Source of the DNA: Streptosporangiaceae bacterium
Lineage (GTDB): Bacteria > Actinomycetota > Actinomycetes > Streptosporangiales > Streptosporangiaceae
Reading direction: 5' to 3'
Assembly: GCA_025934635.1 (NCBI GenBank)
Contig: JAICWX010000237.1
Location: 1-13,459 of the forward strand
Length of the DNA: 13,459 nucleotides
Both the position numbers and the translations under genes were made by a program. Below the pieces are notes generated by a model that was not told where the DNA came from, ran no database searches, and saw only the letters and a program-made list of their open reading frames with translations. Below, in pieces: positions 6,309-13,425 of the stretch (position 1 is the first letter of the stretch; each line of letters begins with the position of its first letter).

Positions 6309-7142
6309 TCATTGGCTCTTACCTCGCGGCCGGGTGGTGGCCTTGAGCGGGTTGGTGGCCTCCAGCTTGGGGATCTTCGAGTTCTCAACCCGGTTCGTCT
6401 GGGTGTTGCCCTTCAGATCGTTGATCATCGACCGGACGTACCCGAATACAGTCTGGCCGTCGGCCGATCCGTACGCCTTTTCCTCCAGGAATCCCGGCGC
6501 GGGTACCCTCCGCTTGCCTGGGGCCGCGAATTCCTTCACGCTGCCGGGCACCGACCGGCGCCCGGCGGGATTGCTGTCCATCGAGATCACCTCGAACTCA
6601 ACGCCGTCTGGCCTCCATTTCCGGTGCACGGCGAAGCAGCCGAGAACATCCATGGGATCTATTCCGGTCGAGGCGACCTCACGGGCATAAGCCAGCCTTG
6701 GCGCGAGGGCTTCCTGCATCGTGCACACTTCCAGCCAGCTTTTCGCCTGGCATATGTAGACTTTGACGTCCTCCTCGCCGAAATTCGTCTTCGCGTCGAA
6801 CGGGAACAACACGGTCATCTCCGGCAGGAGGGACACGCAGACGGCGGTTTCCTTGTCCACATCCATGTTGCCGAGCTGGAGCGCGACCGCGGCTGGCGCG
6901 GTCAGCTTGCTGGTGCCAAGGTGTTTCGCAGAGGCGTCAGCTCTCGGCTGGAATCCCATTCCGAATATTTCGCTGTAGGGGCGGGTATCGCTCCTGAAGA
7001 CGATGGGCCAGGACCCATCGGCGGAGCTGAAGCCGCGGAACTCGGCCTGGTCCACGACGGCGACGCCCATGATGTCGAACGTGCTGAGCTTCTGCCCCGT
7101 GGCCGACGCCGCGGATTTTCCGGGAACGTGAGTGATCGTCAT
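6309..7142 (-). CDS. Putative mono-ADP-ribosyltransferase, pertussis-toxin-S1-like
   Basis: The 277-residue product (from ATG 7142) has three blocks in the order expected for Arg-Ser-Glu ADP-ribosyltransferases, which move ADP-ribose from NAD+ to a target. They are 'VFRSDTRPYSEIFGMGFQPR' (Arg50 as NAD-binding Arg), 'ETAVCVSLLPEMTVLF' (Ser104 in the strand normally holding Ser-Thr-Ser), and 'YAREVASTGIDPMDVLG' (Glu155 as catalytic Glu). The first and third closely parallel pertussis toxin S1 'VYRYDSRPPEDVFQNGF' and 'YQSEYLAHRRIPPENI'. The Ser block is degenerate: only the Ser is kept. There is no signal peptide or membrane helix, and the last 70 residues are basic and low in complexity. A TTG at 7193 would add 17 residues; neither start has a good ribosome site. 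No obvious immunity or delivery gene adjoins it. It could be a toxin, an effector or a self-modifying enzyme. The family call rests on motifs only. Confidence 0.62.
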   Translation of the reverse strand: MTITHVPGKSAASATGQKLSTFDIMGVAVVDQAEFRGFSSADGSWPIVFRSDTRPYSEIFGMGFQPRADASAKHLGTSKLTAPAAVALQLGNMDVDKETAVCVSLLPEMTVLFPFDAKTNFGEEDVKVYICQAKSWLEVCTMQEALAPRLAYAREVASTGIDPMDVLGCFAVHRKWRPDGVEFEVISMDSNPAGRRSVPGSVKEFAAPGKRRVPAPGFLEEKAYGSADGQTVFGYVRSMINDLKGNTQTNRVENSKIPKLEATNPLKATTRPRGKSQ

Positions 7143-7193
7143 GACCCGACCATCGCCCACCGCCGAATCGTCGTCAACATGGCGTGACGGCAA

Positions 7194-7594
7194 TAAGACC
7201 GTTACGCCGCGACCGGCATGGCTGCCATCGGTAACCGGTGCCAGGCGGGACTACCCAGCAGGCGCAGACCCAGCCTCCGCTGACTGGAGGAACTTGAGCA
7301 TGGAACCCATGGGCACCGATCTCCCGGGCTCGCTCGAGCCGCCATGGCGGGCTCGTATACGCCGGCTAGGGAACCATCGCGCTGTGACTCCGAGCGCACG
7401 CGGCGAAAGCCCTCAGGGCGGCCACCGCGCTCATCGGGTCAGATGAGGACGCTCGCTCCAGGCATGCCGATGCATAAATATGCGGCCGACGAGACCGGAG
7501 CAGGAGGTGCCGCGAGGTCAGGGTTTCACGGAAGCTCTAATAACCGCGCGCCTACCGGCCGTTCTGCTCGCCAAGAAAGCGTGCTGACCATTGG
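7194..7594. other. Intergenic stretch, one possible tiny ORF
   Basis: The best candidate is a 48-codon plus-strand frame from ATG 7300 to TGA 7446 with GGAGG at 7286-7290, nine bases before the ATG. Its Arg/Gly/Pro-rich product ('MEPMGTDLPGSLEPPWRARI' at its start) resembles no family I know. The rest shows no coding signal, tRNA or clear hairpin. The ART promoter should lie in the first hundred bases, reading leftward. Confidence 0.3.
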
Positions 7595-8041
7595 TCAGCT
7601 GCCGCGCGTATCGGGTGGTTCTGTATCCGCCTTGCTACTGGTTGGCGCAGATGGGTATGCCTTGATGCGCCGCCAGCCGCCGGCGCGGTTGTTCGCGATA
7701 ACGGCTCGGAGCATCGCTAGCAGGGCGGGACGGTTGATCACGTCGCCGTGGTAGATCTGGACGGCCCGGGCGGTCGCGTTGCCGTGACCTTGGTTGATGA
7801 TGCCGTGCGGGTCGGCGACGGTAGGGTCGTAGATGAAGACGTTGATGTGGTCTTTCGTCGCGAGCAGGGCGCAGATGTTGCCCTGCAGCACGAAGTACGG
7901 CCGTACGGATCGCTTGATGGTTTCCTCGACCTCGGGGTCTGCGGCGTGTACCAGCTCGCGTACCTGCTGGCAGAGCGGTTGCTGCCAGTCAGGCAGCTGG
8001 CTGATGTACTGGTCCACTCGCGGATCGGCGCGCACGCTCAT
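7595..8041 (-). CDS. DUF1801 (YdhG-like) domain protein
   Basis: This is a 148-residue soluble protein. 'VDQYISQLPDWQQPLCQQVR' (about 9-28), 'DPEVEETIKRSVRPYFVLQG' (about 35-54) and 'ICALLATKDHINVFIYD' fit the DUF1801 / YdhG fold, an alpha-beta domain related to frataxin-like proteins; family length is about 120-150. The biochemical role of the family is not settled. The usual Trp after the 'IK' block is replaced by Arg-Ser. The ATG at 8041 overlaps the stop of the lactonase gene (ATGA), so it is probably translated by reinitiation; GGGGGG directly precedes the ATG. The last 20 residues are a disordered, charged tail. Reading a longer frame upstream would run through the lactonase gene and is rejected. 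Confidence 0.87.
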   Translation of the reverse strand: MSVRADPRVDQYISQLPDWQQPLCQQVRELVHAADPEVEETIKRSVRPYFVLQGNICALLATKDHINVFIYDPTVADPHGIINQGHGNATARAVQIYHGDVINRPALLAMLRAVIANNRAGGWRRIKAYPSAPTSSKADTEPPDTRGS

Positions 8042-8874
8042 CCCCCCGCGGTTGCGGCACGGGCGCTGGGCACCGTGACCTGAACGGCGAGCACCTGGCC
8101 GGTGGGCGTGCGGAAGTCGTTGGGCCATTGCGCGGTGACAACGTAGAGGGTCCGTCCGCTGGTTCCGCCGAGGGTGCACGCGAAACACCCGCGGTCGGCG
8201 TCGACCGTTTGCAGGACCTGGCCGCCCTCTCGCACGCGCACGCAGTGTTTGCTGCCGACGTCGGCCGCCCACACCGCGCCCTCGGCGTCTAGGCAGATCC
8301 CGTCGGGATGATCGTCGCCCAGGCTGGCCCACACCCTGCGGTTCGACAGGGAACCGCCCGCGCCGATGTCGAAGGCGGTCAGCCGGTTCCCGTACGACTC
8401 GGCGACGATCAGTGTCGCGTCATCGGGCGTCACTACCATGCCATTGGGGAAGGCGAGGTCCTCGGCGGCGGTCCGCGCGACGCCGTCTGGGGTGACCACG
8501 GCGATGATTCCCGGGGCGTACTCGCCGGCGGGGAAGTCGAAGCCGATGCAGCCGACGAACGCGTTGCCTTGAGTGTCGACGGCGATGTCGTTCCACGGAT
8601 GCGGGTCCAGCTGCGCCAGCTCGGTATGGGTGACCATGGTCCCGTCCGGCTCGCGGCGCAGCAGCCGGTCGCCGGAGACGAGCAGCAGCCGCCCGTCCGG
8701 CAGCCAGTCGATGCAGCAGGGGATGGAGGCCGGGCGTTCGGCAACCTGGCGGGTGCCGTCGGCGTCGAGCGTGATCAGCTTGTGCGCTGCCCAGTCGGCA
8801 ACCCAGAGCTTGCCGTCGTGCCACCGCGGCGATTCCCCGAGAACCAGCCCGTCCAAGACCACTCGCGCGTTCAC
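8038..8874 (-). CDS. SMP-30/gluconolactonase family lactonase
   Basis: This is a 278-residue six-bladed beta-propeller enzyme of the SMP-30/regucalcin family, which hydrolyses sugar or other lactones with one bound divalent metal. The metal and substrate residues known from human SMP-30 (Glu18, Asn103, Asn154, Asp204) have clear counterparts: Glu14 in 'LGESPRW', Asn95 in 'HPWNDIAVD', Asn144 in 'AFPNGM' and Asp191 in 'HPDGICLD'. GTG 8874 is chosen because GGGAGGT lies a few bases before it and the family usually begins shortly before 'GESPRW'; the frame stays open to 9291, but that stretch does not resemble protein of this family. Its stop overlaps the DUF1801 start. The physiological lactone is unknown. 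Confidence 0.92.
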   Translation of the reverse strand: MNARVVLDGLVLGESPRWHDGKLWVADWAAHKLITLDADGTRQVAERPASIPCCIDWLPDGRLLLVSGDRLLRREPDGTMVTHTELAQLDPHPWNDIAVDTQGNAFVGCIGFDFPAGEYAPGIIAVVTPDGVARTAAEDLAFPNGMVVTPDDATLIVAESYGNRLTAFDIGAGGSLSNRRVWASLGDDHPDGICLDAEGAVWAADVGSKHCVRVREGGQVLQTVDADRGCFACTLGGTSGRTLYVVTAQWPNDFRTPTGQVLAVQVTVPSARAATAGG

Positions 8875-9122
8875 GTGACCTCCCAGCGAAAAGCCGTCAC
8901 CGGGTAGACGCGCCAGGAACAACGAATTCATCGGCCCGCAGCCCAGCCGGGGAACAGACCCGGGCGCAATGCGCGGGGAAACCTCTGCACGCAAAGACCA
9001 CCTGCCGATAAGCGACAGGCGCGGGAGCACAGACGGCTGTCCCGGCGAGGGCCTGGCCGCCGCCCGGCCGGGAGTGACCCGCCCGGGCGCCGGCCAGCTG
9101 AAATGCCCGGCCGCCGGCCCGG

Positions 9123-9493
9123 TCAGCCGCCCAGTCGCATATGGATGTGCCCGCCGGTGAACCAGTGCGGCGGATTCGCCGGGCTGAGCTCCCGGAACGG
9201 GTACCCGGCCTTCTCCGCTACACGGTAGGACGCCGGGTTGCGGCATCATGCACGAGCATGATCTGCCGCAGGCTTGCCCCGGAGAAGGCACCGAAGACCC
9301 AGCCGGTCACCGCCCTGACCGCCGCCGGAGCTATGCCGCGGCCGCGCGCCGCCACCGCGGTCCAGCAGCCGATCTCGGCGGTTAAATCGGCGTTCGGCGT
9401 GCCTCCGACATGAGTGGCAAAGTGGATCCGGCGATCTTCGCTACCGTCAGCAACTTGCAGTTCAGTGCATAAATCTACGACGGCGGGATTTCC
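9123..9493 (-). pseudogene. GNAT (RimJ/RimL-type) acetyltransferase remnant, frameshifted
   Basis: The minus strand encodes 'LTAEIGCWTAVAARGRGIAP' and 'AAVRAVTGWVFGAF', the acetyl-CoA-binding core of a GNAT N-acetyltransferase (pattern Arg-Gly-x-Gly-Ile-Ala). It continues to 'LRQIMLVHDAATRRPTV' and a stop. Restoring one base near 9238-9244 gives 'HDAGNPASYRVAEKAGY', exactly the family block, and the frame then runs 'PFRELSPANPPHWFTGGHIH' to TGA at 9123. The N-terminal third is short and lacks a start codon, since TGA at 9494-9496 closes the frame upstream. So besides the one-base loss there is probably a 5' truncation or internal deletion. It would have acetylated an amino group on a small molecule or protein. 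It lies just upstream of the lactonase gene on the same strand. Confidence 0.77.
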
Positions 9494-9876
9494 TCATTTC
9501 GGCTACTTGAGCGGGCGTCCGCCCTTCGGGAGGCTTAGTCAGCAGCCTTACGCAGATCATCTGGTTCGGCACGATCCCGGACGGCTATCTTGGCGCCTTG
9601 GTAGCCGCACATATCGGGGGTCTGTGCGCATTCTCCTTAACCTTCCTCCAGTTAGCGTGTTTCTGGCGATCGGAGAACCTCACGACCGGGCCATCACTCC
9701 GGCTCCGGCAGGACCGGTCAGCTGGAGATACCGAGAGCAGGTGACTGGGTCCTGCCAGCGCAGCACCTACGGCACGGCACAGCGGCATCATGACCGGGCC
9801 GGGACGCTTAGTGCCGCGGGCACGGATCTCCGCTCAGCGCGGCCGCCCAGCCTCCACAGCCCGCCAGGAACCTGGT
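9494..9876. other. 383-base stretch without a supported gene
   Basis: A plus-strand frame from 9511 to 9744 contains a hydrophobic run 'WFGTIPDGYLGALVAAHIGG' but has no ATG or GTG before it and no ribosome site. The minus strand shows a short 'GAKIAVRDRAEPDDLRKAAD' tail followed by a stop. Both may be relics or chance. No RNA gene or strong hairpin was seen. Confidence 0.4.
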
Positions 9877-10257
9877 TCAGCGGGCCGGGCGCCCGAGCAG
9901 CTTCTGGATACTGCGGCGATCGCGCTTGGTCGGACGGCCCGCGCCGCGGTCCCGGGCAGCCACCGGGACAGCCTCCTCGCGGGGCGGAGGAGGAGGGCTG
10001 TTGTCGATGTAGCACGCCGCGGCGATTGTCGCGCTGACACGCTTGGTAATGACCTGCTGGACGATCACGACGCGTTCACGTTCCTCGCCGCGCAGCCGCA
10101 CCTCATCACCGGGCCGCACGGCATGCGCGGGCTTGACCCGGACCCCGTTGACCCTGACATGCCCGGCCCGGCAGGCACCCGCCGCGGCCGAGCGGGTCGC
10201 GGCCAGCCGCACCGACCAGATCCAGCTGTCGACGCGCCCAGCCTGATCACCTGCCAC
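9877..10257 (-). CDS. S4-domain RNA-binding protein, Hsp15/RqcP-like
   Basis: This is a 126-residue basic protein. Residues 8-60 ('GRVDSWIWSVRLAATRSAAA', 'CRAGHVRVNGVRVKPAHAVR') form an S4 RNA-binding fold, closest to Hsp15 (HslR) and RqcP, which bind 50S subunits carrying stalled peptidyl-tRNA and help rescue or tail the nascent chain. The second half has the actinobacterial signature 'CYIDNSPPPPPREE' followed by 'DRGAGRPTKRDRRSIQ', a basic tail. GTG 10257 is chosen because the protein then begins just before the S4 fold and because TACAGT, a -10-like box, ends seven bases upstream, fitting leaderless expression. The frame is open far upstream but lacks protein character there. It is divergent from the 90-residue gene. 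The family call is firm; the ribosome-rescue role is by analogy. Confidence 0.92.
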   Translation of the reverse strand: MAGDQAGRVDSWIWSVRLAATRSAAAGACRAGHVRVNGVRVKPAHAVRPGDEVRLRGEERERVVIVQQVITKRVSATIAAACYIDNSPPPPPREEAVPVAARDRGAGRPTKRDRRSIQKLLGRPAR

Positions 10258-10264
10258 CCGCCAC

Positions 10265-10270
10265 ACTGTA
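10265..10270 (-). promoter_or_regulatory. -10 box for leaderless S4-protein transcript
   Basis: The minus strand reads TACAGT, matching TAnnnT, and ends seven bases before GTG 10257, the distance typical of leaderless actinobacterial genes. A -35 box is not obvious. Confidence 0.4.
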
Positions 10271-10364
10271 ACGCGACAAGCGCTCACCATCACCTGCGCC
10301 CGGCCTGACAGGATGTCGTGATGCGTCTGGCGGGTGAGTTCCGGGCCTGAAACGCGCGGAGGCG

Positions 10365-10370
10365 TAATAC
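10365..10370 (+). promoter_or_regulatory. -10 box for leaderless transcript of the 90-residue gene
   Basis: TAATAC lies seven bases before ATG 10378, so transcription would begin at or next to the start codon. GGAGG at 10358-10362 is too far away (15 bases) to act as the ribosome site. No clear -35 box. Confidence 0.4.
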
Positions 10371-10377
10371 TGACCCT

Positions 10378-10650
10378 ATGGTTGACGACACTGCACGGGA
10401 TCGGGCCATCTACCACGCGTTGAAGGCAGCCGACGAAGTCGCCGCGGCCCTGCAGACCCACCTCATCGAGGAACACGGGGCCGATCCGGAGCGGGCCGCC
10501 CCGCAGAGTCCTTCGACCAACTCCTTCAAGCTGCTGCGGCAGGCGCGCGAGCGCCTGGGCGCAGGACTCCGGGCCGTCCAGGCCGACCACATCGCTGAGT
10601 CCGACGAGATCTCCCTGCGCAACCAGCATCCCCGGCAGCGCACAAGCTAA
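10378..10650 (+). CDS. Small helical protein, unknown function
   Basis: This 90-residue acidic-to-neutral protein has no family I recognise. Residues 5-33 ('ARDRAIYHALKAADEVAAAL') and 48-75 ('NSFKLLRQARERLGAGLRAV') have helical heptad-like patterns with a Pro/Ser-rich break between ('PERAAPQSPSTN'), suggesting a two-helix hairpin. It has no Cys, signal peptide or membrane helix, so it is probably cytoplasmic. The start is ATG 10378, supported by a -10 box placed for a leaderless message. It stands alone between the divergent S4 gene and a kinase gene that starts 60 bases downstream on the same strand and could share its transcript. Codon use is normal for the window, which favours a real gene. 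Confidence 0.55.
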   Translation: MVDDTARDRAIYHALKAADEVAAALQTHLIEEHGADPERAAPQSPSTNSFKLLRQARERLGAGLRAVQADHIAESDEISLRNQHPRQRTS

Positions 10651-10709
10651 CGTCGGGCACGCGGGAATACCAGGTTGCCCTGATCATCGGCAGCTGGTTG
10701 CCTTAGGGC

Positions 10710-11714
10710 GTGATCCGTGACGGCAGTGAGAGCGTCGAGCGCGTCTGCGCCGCATTCGGGCTGACGGCAGGACCCGGAGCCTCGCTCATCCCGGTGTCGC
10801 GGGGTGCGGTGGGACGAATCTGGCGCCTGGATCTGGGTGCGGATCGCTACGCCGTCAAGGAACTGTTCTGGGAAGCTGACGAGGAGTCGGTAGGCCCGGA
10901 AGTATCCTTCACCGCGCACCTGGAGTCTGCCGGTATCCGGCTGCCTGGCAGCCGGCCCGGCCGGGACGGGCGATTCCTCCAGGAGCTGGACCCCGATCAT
11001 GGCGGTGGCTGGCTGCGGCTGTACCAGTGGATTGATGGCGTGCCCGTGGACCTGGCCGATCCCGGGCTGGCCGCCCGGATCGGCGACCTGGCCGGACGGC
11101 TGCACGCTCTTGCCCCGCCGGCCCGGGATGCGGTCGACCCCTGGTATGACAGAGTTCCGGGGCCTGCGACCTGGGACCAGCTCGCGGAAGCTGGGCGCGG
11201 GCAGGGAGCCGACTGGGGGGAGGCGATGGCCGGGCACGCCGGCCTGCTGCGCGACCTGGCAGATCTGGTGACCCCCATGGCCGGGGACCGGCTGGTCACC
11301 TGCCACCGGGACCTGCACCCCGACAACGTCCTGATCGAGGCCTCGGGCGAGCTGGCCGTGCTCGACTGGGACGACGCAGGGCCGGCTTGCCCCGACCGCG
11401 AGCTGGCCGGGTTCCTGATGTTCTGGCACGGCCGTGACGACGGGACAGTCGATAACGCCGCAGCGCAGCGAACCCTCGCCGCCTACCATGCTGCCGGAGG
11501 CACCGGCCGGCTACGCGACGAGCAGTCGTTCGGCATGTACATCGCCTGCAGGCTCAACTTCCTGGAGGCCCAGGCCAGCGTGGCACTCGACCCGGGCGCG
11601 GCCCCTGAACACCGGGCATACGCATCCATCGAGATCTCTGACACCCTCGCCCGGCTGCCGGTGCCCAGCCTGATCAGCCATCTGACCAGCCTCGCCGCCG
11701 CAATCCTGGGCTAA
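10710..11714 (+). CDS. APH/choline-kinase-fold phosphotransferase, intact
   Basis: This 334-residue kinase-fold protein has all main residues of the APH family: the N-lobe Lys50 in 'RYAVKELFW', catalytic loop 'CHRDLHPDNVLI' (His199, Asp201, Asn206), and metal-binding 'LDWDDAG' (Asp219, Asp221). The linker 'RLYQWIDGVPVDL' sits where the hinge is expected. Such enzymes phosphorylate hydroxyl groups of aminoglycosides, macrolides, homoserine or choline; which substrate applies is not evident, and environmental members are often not resistance genes. GTG 10710 gives a full-length protein; AGGG lies a few bases upstream. It belongs to a different subfamily from the broken copy at 328-1221. Its end faces the acyl-CoA dehydrogenase gene with 13 bases between, so transcripts converge. 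Confidence 0.87.
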   Translation: MIRDGSESVERVCAAFGLTAGPGASLIPVSRGAVGRIWRLDLGADRYAVKELFWEADEESVGPEVSFTAHLESAGIRLPGSRPGRDGRFLQELDPDHGGGWLRLYQWIDGVPVDLADPGLAARIGDLAGRLHALAPPARDAVDPWYDRVPGPATWDQLAEAGRGQGADWGEAMAGHAGLLRDLADLVTPMAGDRLVTCHRDLHPDNVLIEASGELAVLDWDDAGPACPDRELAGFLMFWHGRDDGTVDNAAAQRTLAAYHAAGGTGRLRDEQSFGMYIACRLNFLEAQASVALDPGAAPEHRAYASIEISDTLARLPVPSLISHLTSLAAAILG

Positions 11715-11727
11715 GCCAGCCGGGTGC

Positions 11728-12963
11728 TCAGGCCATTCCGGAGGCGCTGAGCGGGTTGTATCCGGGGGTGCGGAACAGATCCTGGAGCTGGCGGCGGCGG
11801 ATGCCGGTATTGCTGCCCTCGATGACCGGGTAGGCCAGGGCCTCGGACAGGTAAGCCATCAGCGGGAAGTTGCTGTCGTAGGCCTGGACGCCGACGACGT
11901 TCATGAGCCGGGTGATGACCTCGACTCCCGTCTCCGAGCCGAAGATCTTGGCATGCAGGGCCAGTTCGGGGCCTGCGGGATCCTGTGCGATCACGGCATC
12001 GAGCGCACGCCAGGCAAGGAGCCTGACCGCCTCGATCCGACCCTTCGCGTCCGCGAGGACATCGGCCACGGACTGGTGCTCGATGATCGGCACCGCGCCG
12101 CCTCGCTTCTCGGTCAGCGCATAGTGATAGGCCACGTCGAACGCTTGCCGCATCGCCGCGACCGCGAAAATGGCGATCGACGCACCGCTGGCCCAGAACG
12201 CGTTGTAGGTGAGCTGGGCGCCTTGCCCTTCGGCGCCCAGCATGTTCGACCGCGGAACGCGCACATCGTGCAGGCGGATCCGCGACGTCAGGCAGCCGCG
12301 AAGGCCGGGGAGGTCATAATGCTCTTCCACCTCGATGTGGCCGGCCAGATGCTCCCGTTCGGCGACGACCAGGGACACCCCGCCCGGGGCACGGCAGACA
12401 ATCGTCATCACGTCGGGGCCGTCGCCGTCCCATCCGGCCAGATGAGAGGCCCACGCCTTGCGGCCGTTGACGACCCACCAGTCGCCGTCGGGCACTGCGG
12501 TGGTGCGCAGGCCTTCCGCCGGCGGCGGCGCGGCGAAGTTGGCGGTGCCCTCCGGTTCGCTGAACGCCATGGCGGCAACCGGAGAGCCATGGCCGGCCAG
12601 GAACGGGGCGACGAAGCGCTGGATTTGCTCCGGCGTGCCGGCCTCGTAGACAGGGGCGAGCGCAATGAGCGGTCCTGCTAGCGAGATCACGAAGTCGGGG
12701 CTATGGCAGGCCCACTCCTCGATCAGGATGCAGGCATCGACTCCGCCGCCGCCCGCTCCGCCGAACGGCGCCGGGATGAGCCCTTTGAGGAATCCCGCAG
12801 TGACCGCCTTCTCGAACACCGGGCGCGCCAGCAGGGCCCGCCTGAGCGGGTCATGCTCCCTGCGGACCTCGGCGGCCAGCGGACGCAGGTGCTCGCCGGC
12901 GAACTGGCGGGCACCGAGCTTCAGCTGCTCCTGCTCCGGGCTGAGGTGAAACGAGACGGTCAT
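11728..12963 (-). CDS. Acyl-CoA dehydrogenase
   Basis: The product is a 411-residue FAD-dependent dehydrogenase that introduces the alpha-beta double bond into an acyl-CoA. Visible blocks are the N-terminal helical domain ('SPEQEQLKLGARQFAGEHL'), 'AMAFSEPEGTANFA' (131-144, FAD and substrate region), 'DWWVVNGRKAWASH' (161-174, beta domain), 'EHQSVADVLADAKGRIEAVR' in the C-terminal helices, and 'PVIEGSNTGIRRRQLQDLF' (379-397), where Glu382 sits at the position of the catalytic base in IEGT-type members. ATG 12963 is chosen over ATG 12975 because GGGAG precedes only the former. A 7-base inverted repeat, CATCGTT (12973-12979) and AACGATG (13003-13009), lies just upstream and might be an operator. 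Chain-length preference is unknown. It is unlinked to the synthetase remnant 12 kb away. Confidence 0.95.
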   Translation of the reverse strand: MTVSFHLSPEQEQLKLGARQFAGEHLRPLAAEVRREHDPLRRALLARPVFEKAVTAGFLKGLIPAPFGGAGGGGVDACILIEEWACHSPDFVISLAGPLIALAPVYEAGTPEQIQRFVAPFLAGHGSPVAAMAFSEPEGTANFAAPPPAEGLRTTAVPDGDWWVVNGRKAWASHLAGWDGDGPDVMTIVCRAPGGVSLVVAEREHLAGHIEVEEHYDLPGLRGCLTSRIRLHDVRVPRSNMLGAEGQGAQLTYNAFWASGASIAIFAVAAMRQAFDVAYHYALTEKRGGAVPIIEHQSVADVLADAKGRIEAVRLLAWRALDAVIAQDPAGPELALHAKIFGSETGVEVITRLMNVVGVQAYDSNFPLMAYLSEALAYPVIEGSNTGIRRRQLQDLFRTPGYNPLSASGMA

Positions 12964-13086
12964 GGAGGCTCCCATCGTTCGTGCGGCCGCGTGGTTTCCC
13001 GCAACGATGAAATGCCCCGCATCAGCGACCGGCGAACTGGTCCCTTGCCGCCGCGATCACAAAGCGCCCTGCCGCCAGCCTGCAGG

Positions 13087-13112
13087 CCGGTGCCCGGCGG
13101 GCCGGGCACCGG
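13087..13112. repeat. 12-base inverted repeat, terminator-like hairpin
   Basis: CCGGTGCCCGGC and GCCGGGCACCGG are exact reverse complements separated by GG, giving a stem of about 11 pairs with a small loop. There is no T-run on either side. It may terminate a gene lying right of the window or act as a barrier in front of the acyl-CoA dehydrogenase promoter. Confidence 0.5.
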
Positions 13113-13409
13113 TTGGGGCCCGGGAGGGCAAACGGGGAACGGCTCTGTCGCCAGCGCGACCGGTCCGCACCCCAGACGCCGGCTCTTCGGACAAGCCACC
13201 CCCCGGGCCCGGACACCACCCTACGACCGCCGTCGGCACCCAGCACCCGGTCACTCGAGCAGCGCGAGAAAGACCGCAGGAACCGCTTGAAACAAAGAGG
13301 CTTTCGTTGTGGTCGGCGACTAAGTTACCGAGAAGTCCAACCGGTCGGATGCCTAACCGGTTGATCTGTAAGCCACGCACACTACCCTGTGCCGGAAAGG
13401 CCCGCTTCT

Positions 13410-13425
13410 GGTTGATATGTAGGTG
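13410..13425 (+). repeat. 16-base repeat, copy 2
   Basis: GGTTGATATGTAGGTG, identical to the minus strand at 6121-6136. A 12-of-14 match also occurs 51 bases upstream at 13359. Confidence 0.6.

Noticed and set aside
6312..7187. Long plus-strand open frame (291 codons) opposite the ADP-ribosyltransferase gene
   Set aside because: It is an exact antisense shadow; its translation has no recognisable motif while the minus strand shows ordered ART blocks.
8875..9291. N-terminal extension of the SMP-30 protein to 9291
   Set aside because: The extension is Pro/Gly/Arg-rich, partly overlaps the GNAT remnant in another frame, and GTG 8874 has a good ribosome site.
9511..9744. Plus-strand frame with a membrane-like run (WFGTIPDGYLGALVAA)
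   Set aside because: It has no ATG or GTG start before the hydrophobic run, no ribosome site and no recognised family; a relic cannot be excluded.
9414..10037. Plus-strand 207-codon frame
   Set aside because: Its right half is antisense to the S4 gene and its left half shows no protein-like pattern or ribosome site.
10258..10629. Upstream extension of the S4 protein to 10629
   Set aside because: It runs antisense through the 90-residue gene and lacks family resemblance; the S4 family begins right after GTG 10257.
1268..13361. Scattered AACCGGT sites (near 1270, 7234, 13339, 13355) as one regulon
   Set aside because: The palindromic core ACCGGT is expected several times by chance in GC-rich DNA; only the close pair at the right end is kept as an observation.
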